A DNA stretch of 7,280 bases, taken from NCBI GenBank assembly GCA_903897565.1, contig CAIUCF010000926.1:1-7280 (forward strand), written 5' to 3'. This DNA comes from an uncultured Rhodospirillales bacterium (GTDB lineage Bacteria; Pseudomonadota; Alphaproteobacteria; ATCC43930; CGMCC-115725). Both the position numbers and the translations under genes were made by a program. How positions within the stretch are numbered: the first letter of the stretch is position 1; each line of letters starts with the position of its first letter. Positions 1-5,130 of the stretch are shown here, in pieces. The notes under the pieces were generated by a model that worked only from the letters and a program-made list of their open reading frames with translations, ran no database searches and was not told where the DNA came from.

Positions 1-83
1 GAACTCTCGGTCGGGGGCGGCACGGGCTCTGAGTTGTGCCGGAGACGGCGCCGCGGAGCAATCGCAGACTGACGTCCCTCCTT

Positions 84-109
84 CGTCACGCCGGCGAAAT
101 CGGGAATTT
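84..109 (+). repeat. Degenerate left arm of a REP-like element
   Basis: The segment starts CGTCACGCCGGCGAAATCGG and ends in GAATTT. It resembles the alphaproteobacterial repeat arm CGTCATtCCcGCGAAAGCgG with several substitutions and has lost perfect hairpin symmetry. Its partner in opposite orientation begins at 175, about 65 bp away. That is the same layout and nearly the same spacing as the intact pair at 1098-1224. Calling it a decayed copy is inference from this similarity. Confidence 0.5.
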
Positions 110-174
110 GGGCGACGCTCCAACCTGCGAGAGCTCGGTGTCCGCTCCGACATTATGACTCCGGGGCGATCGCG

Positions 175-202
175 TGGATTCCCGCTTTCGCGGGAATGAC
201 GA
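175..202 (-). repeat. REP-like hairpin repeat, right arm
   Basis: This copy of the common alphaproteobacterial intergenic repeat reads as the reverse complement of the arm at 1098. Within it, ATTCCCGC (178-185), a TTTC loop and GCGGGAAT (190-197) form a perfect 8-bp stem. It lies about 45 bp beyond the protease stop codon, so it may also end or stabilise that transcript, but no U-tract follows. Confidence 0.75.
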
Positions 203-246
203 AACGGGGATCGTGACGAACTGGACCAGGAGCATCGGCAGGCTCC

Positions 247-996
247 TCACTGCCGGATCGTCAGCGTGTCCCCACTGATCTCGATCCGGCTCAGCCGCTC
301 CAGCGCGCCCATGCCGAGCAGGGATTGGTCGAGATCGCCCTCGTTGACGTAGGCGCGGAGATTGGTGAACCGGATGCCGTCGCCGATCCGGATCTCGCCG
401 AGCCGCACCGGGGCGCCGCGGGTGGTGCCGTTGGCGGTCGCGAAGGTTTCGGAATAGTTGAGCTTCGCGGGATCGAAGCCGAGGCGGATGGCATCGGCGC
501 GGGTGAGCACGACCGCGCTCGCCCCGGTATCGACGAGGAAACGCACCCGCTGGCCGTCGACCATCGCGTTGATCGAAAACTGGCGATCATCGCCGCGGCG
601 GAAGCTGACGGCGTGATCGCCGACGACCAGCCCGTGCCCAGGCACGATTTCGGCCAGAGCGCGATCACCGAGCCCCTGCAGCTCGAAGCGATAGCTGTAA
701 CCGACGACGAGAACCAGCAGGATGGCGAACCAGATCGCGAGGTCGGTCGCCACGGCGGAGAGCCGCCGCCGCGAGGCCGCGATCCCGACCACGATCAGCG
801 ACAGCACCAGCCCGATCCGGATCAGGTCCGCGCCGCGCCAGGCGTCCAGCTCGACTGGTGGCAGATAGGTGAACAACCCGAACAGCAGCAGCAACGCGAC
901 CGCCAGCAGGATCAGCAGCCGGCGGACGAAGCGGCCCGGAGGCCCGGATTGCCCGCCCCAGGGCCCGGGTGGCGTCTGACGCCCGTGACGATCCAT
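247..996 (-). CDS. Membrane-anchored retropepsin-like aspartic protease (TIGR02281/clan AA type)
   Basis: Protein of 249 residues from the ATG at 996. A GTG at 999 would add one residue. A GGAG lies 8 nt before the ATG. After a proline/glycine-rich, basic cytoplasmic start come about three hydrophobic segments, near residues 27-46, 59-75 and 86-102. A C-terminal domain of about 140 residues follows. It contains the catalytic DTGAS motif (Asp156), preceded by a beta-rich FLV stretch, and ends with the SLLGMGALERLS and ISGDTLTI blocks typical of the bacterial single-domain retropepsin family. Such proteins carry one DTG per chain and are expected to act as dimers. The domain probably faces the periplasm, though topology is inferred. 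The substrate is unknown. The gene is divergent from the phytochelatin synthase-like gene and is flanked on both sides by short inverted repeats. The family call is firm and the cellular role is open. Confidence 0.9.
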   Translation of the reverse strand: MDRHGRQTPPGPWGGQSGPPGRFVRRLLILLAVALLLLFGLFTYLPPVELDAWRGADLIRIGLVLSLIVVGIAASRRRLSAVATDLAIWFAILLVLVVGYSYRFELQGLGDRALAEIVPGHGLVVGDHAVSFRRGDDRQFSINAMVDGQRVRFLVDTGASAVVLTRADAIRLGFDPAKLNYSETFATANGTTRGAPVRLGEIRIGDGIRFTNLRAYVNEGDLDQSLLGMGALERLSRIEISGDTLTIRQ

Positions 997-1326
997 CACT
1001 CGATCTCCGCGCTATGTTCAGCTCAAGGTAGCAGGTCGGTGATGAGAACGCATCGTGAATATTCGCGCCCCGGCTTCGGAGGGCGATATCCTCTCCCCTC
1101 GTCATCCCGGCGAAAGCCGGGATCCAGAAGGCCCTTCCACCGGCCCGGCGTCGACGGGTGCGGCCTGGCGTCCTAGACCGCGACGGATGGCAACATGGAT
1201 CCCTGCTTTCGCCGGGATGACGAGCGGGGGGTGGTCGTGCGCCGCACCTCCCGACAGTTTTCCCGTGCGGCAGCCCATGAACGAGTCCTATCATGCCGTC
1301 ATCGTCTCGGAACCGGGGGGCCGACC
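997..1326. promoter_or_regulatory. Divergent spacer between protease and phytochelatin synthase-like genes
   Basis: This 330-base spacer has no gene. It must contain the promoters of both divergent genes unless they are leaderless. The protease-proximal part holds a 14-bp near-palindrome, CGTGAATATTCGCG (1054-1067), with one mismatched pair around a perfect GAATATTC core. The middle is occupied by the paired repeat 1098-1224. A G6 tract at 1315-1320 lies 6 nt before the ATG at 1327 and is the probable ribosome binding site. Open frames crossing it give RHPGESRDP-type peptides, which are translated repeat and not genes. No clear sigma70 hexamer pair could be assigned. Confidence 0.5.
1098..1224. 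repeat. Paired inverted REP-like element (BIME-like)
   Basis: A left arm at 1098-1126 (starting CTCGTCATCCCGGCGAAAGC) and a right arm at 1196-1224 are inverted copies identical at 28 of 29 positions. They are separated by 69 bp of GC-rich DNA. Each arm also folds on itself: CCCGGC-GAAA-GCCGGG on the left, and CCCTGC-TTTC-GCCGGG with one mismatch on the right. This is the organisation of a composite REP/BIME or small non-autonomous repeat. Whether a REP-associated transposase elsewhere mobilises it cannot be seen here. No target-site duplication was recognised. Confidence 0.8.
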
Positions 1327-2055
1327 ATGAACAGAGTCTTGAAAGCCACGGCCCTGGCGCTGGCCGGCCTGCTCGTCGTCAGTGTCTCGACCCTGGCGTG
1401 GTACGGCTTTTCAGCGCCGCCGCTACAGCATCTGAGTCTGCCGCCCGGCCTCCTCGACGAGACCTCGCCCGCCGGGCAGCAGCGCCTCGCTCACGCCACC
1501 GACCGGGCCGATTACGCTGAACTGGCGCGCGATTTCGTCGCCCAGGCGCGGCGCGGCTTCTGTGGGGTCGCCACGGGGACGATCGTGACCAACGCCGCGC
1601 TCCACCCGCCGACCCCGGTGACCCAGACCAGCTTCTTCACGCCCGAAGCGGCAGCGGTGCGCAGTGAGCTCGCCGTCACCTTCGGCGGCATGAACCTGGC
1701 CCAATTCGGCGGCCTCGTCCGCGCCCACGGCCTGCATGTCGATGTCGTCCACGCCGCCGACAGCAATCTCACGGCGTTTCGCCGGGTCGCCGATGCCGTG
1801 CTGTCGGAGTCGGCGGTGTATCTGGTCGTCAATTACGACCGCAAGGCGCTGCATCAGGTCGGCGGCGGGCATATCTCGCCGGTCGCCGCCTACGACAGGG
1901 CCAGCGACAGCTTCCTGATTCTCGACGTCGCGGCGCAGAAATACCCGTTCACCTGGGTGCCGGCAGCGGCGCTGTGGCAGGCGATGAGCGGGATCGACAA
2001 GGGCTCCGGGCTGACACGCGGCTTCGCGCTGATCCGCGCCGCGGCCGCGCCCTGA
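1327..2055 (+). CDS. Phytochelatin synthase-like papain-fold peptidase
   Basis: Protein of 242 residues. The ATG at 1327 is chosen because a hydrophobic N-terminal segment (residues about 5-26), reading as a signal anchor, begins there and a G6 tract lies 6 nt upstream. Residues about 60-238 match the phytochelatin synthase catalytic domain. Cys79 lies in GFCGVA, His182 in GGGHISPVAAYD and Asp200 in LILDVA. His-to-Asp spacing is 18, as in plant and Nostoc enzymes. Gln73, six residues before the cysteine, fits the oxyanion-hole glutamine. Other family blocks are GGMNLAQFGGL, YLVVNYDRKALHQ and YPFTWVPAAALWQAM. The Cys-rich C-terminal domain of plant enzymes is absent, as is usual in bacteria, and Cys79 is the only cysteine. 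Bacterial single-domain members such as Nostoc alr0975 mainly cut glycine from glutathione, with weak synthase activity. Here the N-terminus suggests action at or beyond the inner membrane. Glutathione as substrate is inferred from the family. Confidence 0.92.
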   Translation: MNRVLKATALALAGLLVVSVSTLAWYGFSAPPLQHLSLPPGLLDETSPAGQQRLAHATDRADYAELARDFVAQARRGFCGVATGTIVTNAALHPPTPVTQTSFFTPEAAAVRSELAVTFGGMNLAQFGGLVRAHGLHVDVVHAADSNLTAFRRVADAVLSESAVYLVVNYDRKALHQVGGGHISPVAAYDRASDSFLILDVAAQKYPFTWVPAAALWQAMSGIDKGSGLTRGFALIRAAAAP

Positions 2056-2063
2056 GGCCTCAG
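2052..2063. repeat. 12-bp perfect palindrome spanning two convergent stop codons
   Basis: CTGAGGCCTCAG is fully self-complementary. It contains the TGA of the phytochelatin synthase-like gene (2053-2055, plus) and the TGA of the C-N hydrolase gene (2060-2062, minus). Only 4 bp separate the two genes. With no loop and no T-tract it is not a classical terminator, but it is the only symmetrical structure at this convergent junction. Confidence 0.6.
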
Positions 2064-2848
2064 ACCAGCTTGCCGTAGAGCTCCGGCCGGCGATCGTTCA
2101 GGTAGGGGTCGAGCATCAACCCGGCGTAACGCGCCGGATCGATCGCCGCGAGCAGCAGGGTGTCGTCCATCCCGGCGCGCGCGATATCCTCGCCATCCGG
2201 GCCGACGATCACCGAATTGCCCTGGTACGGCGTGGCGTTCTCCTCGCCGCACAACCCCGCATAGACGATGAAGACGTTGTTCTCGAAGGCGCGGGTCGGC
2301 ACCATCGACATCGCGACACGATGCGCAGGGGCGCCGCGTGGCAAGGCCGTCGGCACCAGCAGCAGCTGCGCCCCGGCCAGCACCGCCGCACGCACCATCT
2401 CCGGGAATTCGACGTCGTAGCAGATCAGCATCGCCGCCTTGATGCCGGCGATCTCGACGATCGCCGAGTGCTCGGCGGATTTGGAGAACGCGGCGTTCTC
2501 GAGCGGGCCGTAGACATGGCATTTGCGGTAGAAGGTCGCCGCGCCGTCTGCTTGCACCAGCACGGCGGTGTTGTAGACCGTGGCGCCGTCGCGCTCGGGA
2601 AATCCCGCGACTAGGGCGATGCCGTGCTCCCTGGCGGTGGCGACCAGCGCCTGCACGATCGCGCCGTCACGTGATTGAGCGAGGTCCGCGATCCGATCCC
2701 AGATCGCGTAGCCGGTCACACCCATTTCCGGCGTCACCAGCAGCTGCGCCCCCAGCGCAGCCGCGGATGCCGCGGCGGCGGAGATCCGGGCCAGATTGGC
2801 CCCGACTTCCGCCGCCGCCGGCTGCATTTGCAGGCAGCCGACCAGCAT
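2060..2848 (-). CDS. Carbon-nitrogen hydrolase (nitrilase superfamily, probable amidase)
   Basis: Protein of 262 residues, the usual length for single-domain C-N hydrolases. The catalytic set is visible: Glu41 in LLVTPEMGVTGY, Lys109 in FYRKCHVYGPLE with the accessory Glu117, and nucleophile Cys143 in LICYDVEFPE. Other family blocks are GFPER (82-86), VYNTAVLV and RAFENNVFIVYAG (186-198). These enzymes hydrolyse amide, carbamoyl or, in true nitrilases, nitrile bonds through a thioester on the cysteine. Length and motifs fit an aliphatic amidase or N-carbamoyl-amine hydrolase branch better than true nitrilases, but the substrate cannot be read from sequence. There is no signal peptide, so it is cytoplasmic. 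The start codon is 4 bp beyond the permease stop and a GAGGAG lies 10 nt upstream inside the last permease codons. Co-transcription with the permease is therefore very likely, which suggests that the permease imports its substrate or that of a linked enzyme. Confidence 0.9.
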   Translation of the reverse strand: MLVGCLQMQPAAAEVGANLARISAAAASAAALGAQLLVTPEMGVTGYAIWDRIADLAQSRDGAIVQALVATAREHGIALVAGFPERDGATVYNTAVLVQADGAATFYRKCHVYGPLENAAFSKSAEHSAIVEIAGIKAAMLICYDVEFPEMVRAAVLAGAQLLLVPTALPRGAPAHRVAMSMVPTRAFENNVFIVYAGLCGEENATPYQGNSVIVGPDGEDIARAGMDDTLLLAAIDPARYAGLMLDPYLNDRRPELYGKLV

Positions 2849-2852
2849 CGGC

Positions 2853-4292
2853 CTAGTACTCCTCGTCGGCGACGTAGGAGCCGATCATCTTGACGAGATT
2901 GGGCGAGCGACGCGCCAGGATCACGCCGTAGACGATCGCGATCACCAACAGGATCCCCGACAGGGTCGGGAACAGGTTGAACGGCGCCGGCTGGCCGGGC
3001 TGGATCAGGCCCCAGAGCGGGAACAGGGTCAGACCCATCGCGAACAGCGGGATGATGGCGTGGCGCAGCACGTTGAACTCGTCCTTATGGAACCGCAGGA
3101 TATAGACCGGCAGCGCCAGGTTGGTGACGAGGTAGACGATGATGATCGGGATGGTGCCGAGCGTGCCGGTATCGCCGAACAGGGTCACCGCGTCGAGGTT
3201 CCAGGCGTAGGCACCGACCAAGGTGATCGCCAGCGCGGCGCCGGTATAGCACCAGATCGCGACATGCGGGGTGAGGTGCTGCGGATGGATCTTGCCGAAG
3301 AACATCGGCAGGGTCTCTTCCCGACCGGCGCTGAACAGGATGCGCGCCTGCGAATTGGTCAGGCCCAGCAGGCAGGAGAAGATGCTGGTCACGCCGGCGA
3401 TATAGGCGATGAAGACCAGCCCGGCCGCCGCCGCCTTCAACGCGTCGATGAAGGGGATCGTCGAGTTGCTGATCGCCTTGGCGTCGTTGTGGAAGGCGAT
3501 CTCGGTGGCATAGGCGAGGAAGACGTAGACCAGGCCGATCGCCAGGGTGCCGATCACCAGGGCGCGCGGGATGTTCTTGCGCGGGTCGGAGGTTTCCTCC
3601 GCCAGGGTCGCCGAATTCTCCCAGCCGACGAAGGAATAAACGGCGATCGGGAAGCCGAGGCCGACGCCGGCGAGACCGCCGGACAGGTTCGATGGCAGGA
3701 ACGGTGCCCAGCTCAGCGAACCACGGTTGACCCAGAGCATCACGACAGCGCCGACCAGTAGCAAGGTGAGCTCGAAGTAGAAGAAGATCGCCGCCCAGGT
3801 GGTCGAGATTTTGATGCCGCGCACCGAGAGGAAGGCGCAGATCCCGGTGGCGATGACGCAGAGCAGCTGCCAGGGGATTTCGATGCCGAGGAACATCTTG
3901 ATCGTGTCATGGGCCCAGCCGCCGGAGATGGCGACGATCGCCGCGGCGGCGATCGCATAGCCGACGACGGTGAAGAGCGAGGCGGCGGCGCCGGCGGTCG
4001 GCCCAAACGCCATGCCGATGAAGGTCACGAACGACCCCGTGCTCGGCCGATACTTGGAGAACTCCGCCAGCGTGTTGCTGAGGAACAGGATCGCGACCAT
4101 GGCGACGATGATCGTCAGCGGCGCGGCGACGCCGGCGCCGGCGACGATGAAGGCGAAGCCGAAGAAGAAGCTTACCGCCGGTGCGATATTGGCGAGCGTC
4201 GAGGCGACGATCTGCGTCAGCCCCAGCGAATTACGGCTGAGCCGATCGGATGACGTCGCGCTGATCGTGTCGGAATTCGAGAGTGCTGACAT
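2853..4292 (-). CDS. APC-family amino acid/amine permease
   Basis: Protein of 479 residues, normal for the APC superfamily, with about 12 hydrophobic segments spread over residues 28-460 and short charged ends. The start at 4292 (MSALSN) is chosen over an upstream in-frame start at 4418 because the extra 42 residues are not family-like and a GGGGGGA tract lies 7 nt upstream of 4292. Family signatures include the glycine-rich first helix region (NIAPAVSFFFGFAF, 35-48) and the block GWENSATLAEET followed by DPRKNIPRA (223-243), typical of amino acid/polyamine permeases. A further block, NSQARILFSAGREETLP, lies at 313-329. APC carriers import amino acids, amines or polyamines by proton or solute coupling. 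Substrate is not predictable here, but the PuuR-type regulator upstream and the amidase-like gene 4 bp downstream suggest an amine or amide nutrient. It is the first gene of a two-gene transcript with its own leader. Confidence 0.92.
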   Translation of the reverse strand: MSALSNSDTISATSSDRLSRNSLGLTQIVASTLANIAPAVSFFFGFAFIVAGAGVAAPLTIIVAMVAILFLSNTLAEFSKYRPSTGSFVTFIGMAFGPTAGAAASLFTVVGYAIAAAAIVAISGGWAHDTIKMFLGIEIPWQLLCVIATGICAFLSVRGIKISTTWAAIFFYFELTLLLVGAVVMLWVNRGSLSWAPFLPSNLSGGLAGVGLGFPIAVYSFVGWENSATLAEETSDPRKNIPRALVIGTLAIGLVYVFLAYATEIAFHNDAKAISNSTIPFIDALKAAAAGLVFIAYIAGVTSIFSCLLGLTNSQARILFSAGREETLPMFFGKIHPQHLTPHVAIWCYTGAALAITLVGAYAWNLDAVTLFGDTGTLGTIPIIIVYLVTNLALPVYILRFHKDEFNVLRHAIIPLFAMGLTLFPLWGLIQPGQPAPFNLFPTLSGILLVIAIVYGVILARRSPNLVKMIGSYVADEEY

Positions 4293-4467
4293 GTAGAGAT
4301 CCCCCCAAGAGTCGCAAGATCCCGTAAGAACGGGTGTGGTCTGGTCTTGCAGATTTATTCTGGTTTTTGTTTCTGCCGGGATATTACAAGCATATTTCGC
4401 CGCGATCGCAGCCAGCAAAATCCGAGCTGGTGATAATAATAGGCAAAAGCAGTCGCAATATCCTACG
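4293..4467 (-). promoter_or_regulatory. AT-richer leader/promoter region of the permease-hydrolase operon
   Basis: This 175-bp gap between regulator stop and permease start is visibly richer in A and T than its surroundings. On the minus strand TTGCTG (4418-4413) and TATGCT (4394-4389), spaced by 18 bp, form a moderate sigma70-like pair. This would give a leader of roughly 85-90 nt. Within that leader CCCGT-AAGA-ACGGG (4321-4334) is a perfect 5-bp inverted repeat. GGATATT (4379-4385) and AATATCC (4457-4463) form a distant inverted pair that could be half-sites. The gap suggests that the permease operon has its own promoter and is not simply read through from the regulator. The promoter hexamers are a guess from spacing and partial match. 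Confidence 0.35.
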
Positions 4468-4475
4468 TCAGTAGG
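4462..4475. repeat. Inverted repeat at the regulator's 3' end
   Basis: CCTAC-GTCA-GTAGG is a perfect 5-bp inverted repeat with a 4-nt centre that overlaps the regulator stop codon (4468-4470). On the regulator's strand it could form a small hairpin, but no T-run follows, so a rho-independent terminator is not supported. It could equally be a protein-binding site upstream of the permease promoter. Confidence 0.35.
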
Positions 4476-5016
4476 TGGGTGGAGTAATCGCGCTCAGAAT
4501 TTCACTGGTTTCGTCGGAAATATTGCGGAAGCGGTGCGACTCTCGACTGTCGAAGTAGTAACCGTCGCCGGCATTGAGGACGCGGCGCTGGTCGCCGACG
4601 GTCAACTCGACGGCGCCGCGCAGCACCATTCCCGCCTCCTGCGCCGCGTGAACGAAGGCGTCGCCGGTGTCGGCGCCGGGGACGTAGGTTTCGTGCAGCA
4701 TCAACAGCTGGCGATTGGGGTGATTTATGCCGATCATCCGGTAAGAGATTGAATTCACCTGACCAATCTCGACGAAATCCTCGGCCTTGTAGAACGGCGA
4801 GTGCGGCAGGGTCGACTGCAGATCGGCGAAGAACCCGCTCAAAGTCGTGCCCAGCGCATCGACAATGGCGCCGAGGGTCTCGACCGAGGGGCTCATCTTG
4901 TTGCGCTCGATCAGCGAGATGGTCGAATGCGACACGCCGGAACGGATCGCCAGTTCGCGGATGCCGAGGTGGCGGCGACCGCGGAGTTCCTTCAGCTTCG
5001 GCCCGATCTGCGGCAT
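4468..5016 (-). CDS. XRE-cupin transcriptional regulator, PuuR-like
   Basis: Protein of 182 residues from the ATG at 5016. An ATG at 5022 would add two residues, but the AGGGAG at 5028-5023 abuts that codon and sits 6 nt from the 5016 one. Residues about 5-62 are a lambda-repressor-type helix-turn-helix (LKELRGRRHLGIRELAIRSG, then VSHSTISLIERNKMSPSVET). A linker leads to a cupin beta-barrel at about 105-175, with LLMLHETYVPGADTGD, VLRGAVELTVGDQRRVLNAGD and DSRESHRFRN; His123 and His161 are possible ligand or metal contacts. Size, domain order and the phrase 'NPNRTLAMIFETYQPGTTTGE' recalled from E. coli PuuR, the putrescine-responsive repressor, agree with this protein. It may sense the small molecule handled by its neighbours and act as a repressor. 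It is divergent from the HisD-like gene and upstream of the permease on the same strand, well placed to control both. Confidence 0.9.
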   Translation of the reverse strand: MPQIGPKLKELRGRRHLGIRELAIRSGVSHSTISLIERNKMSPSVETLGAIVDALGTTLSGFFADLQSTLPHSPFYKAEDFVEIGQVNSISYRMIGINHPNRQLLMLHETYVPGADTGDAFVHAAQEAGMVLRGAVELTVGDQRRVLNAGDGYYFDSRESHRFRNISDETSEILSAITPPTY

Positions 5017-5130
5017 CCGCATCTCCCTGCGTTCTGGTGAGAATACTAGACTAGCCCCGTTCCGGCGGTTGCGCAGCCGCAGATTTGCGTCATCTTGCCA
5101 GGCATCGGATTTCGATGGAGGACCAGAGAG
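5017..5130. promoter_or_regulatory. Divergent control region between regulator and HisD-like gene
   Basis: The spacer carries start signals in both directions. A GGAGGA at 5117-5122 lies 8 nt before the HisD-like ATG at 5131, and an AGGGAG serves the regulator. Symmetrical sequences inside it are CTAGACTAG (5046-5054), the 16-bp near-palindrome GCGGTTGCGCAGCCGC (5065-5080, symmetrical at 14 of 16 positions) and TGCCAGGCA (5096-5104). Such a compact divergent region is the usual place for autoregulation by an XRE-cupin protein. No strong sigma70 hexamer pair is evident for either direction. Confidence 0.55.
5065..5080. promoter_or_regulatory. Candidate operator: 16-bp near-palindrome
   Basis: GCGGTTGC and GCAGCCGC are abutting half-sites that are inverted complements at 7 of 8 positions each. 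The size suits a dimeric XRE-type helix-turn-helix protein. The site is 50-65 bp from both divergent starts, a position from which a bound regulator could affect both promoters. Binding by the adjacent regulator is inference from position and symmetry. GC-rich DNA produces such palindromes by chance fairly often. Confidence 0.35.

Larger units (their letters stand above)
1..246. other. Gene-free left edge with degenerate short repeats
   Basis: No convincing gene was found here. One plus-strand frame is open from base 2 to a TGA near 198, but its product is arginine-rich and low in information, runs straight through repeat DNA and matches no family I know. It is most likely chance, although the tail of a gene entering from the left cannot be fully excluded. 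The second half carries two arms of a decayed inverted repeat, listed separately, downstream of the aspartic protease stop. These arms could act as a transcript end or simply be repeat debris. Confidence 0.5.

Noticed and set aside
178..197. Rho-independent terminator for the aspartic protease gene
   Set aside because: The 8-bp stem is good but belongs to a repeat family and is not followed by a T-run on the gene's strand.
325..1176. Plus-strand open frame of 283 codons opposite the aspartic protease
   Set aside because: It is antisense to a well-supported gene, its composition is rich in Asp, Glu, Gln and Arg as expected from reading GC-rich codons backwards, it has no recognisable domain and it runs into the repeat pair.
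1098..1224. CRISPR-like array
   Set aside because: There are only two repeat arms, they are inverted and not direct copies, and there is no cas gene nearby.
665..1294. Minus-strand open frame of 209 codons across the spacer with RHPGESRDP peptides
   Set aside because: The peptide RHPGESRDP is the translation of the intergenic repeat, and the rest is a shifted frame of the protease gene.
1055..1330. Short plus-strand frame upstream of the phytochelatin synthase-like gene
   Set aside because: It mostly consists of the two translated repeat arms, shows no domain, and overlaps the real gene's start by only a few bases in another frame.
2796..3761. Plus-strand open frame of 321 codons opposite the permease
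   Set aside because: It is a reverse-strand shadow of a membrane protein gene with strongly charged, low-complexity composition and no family motif.
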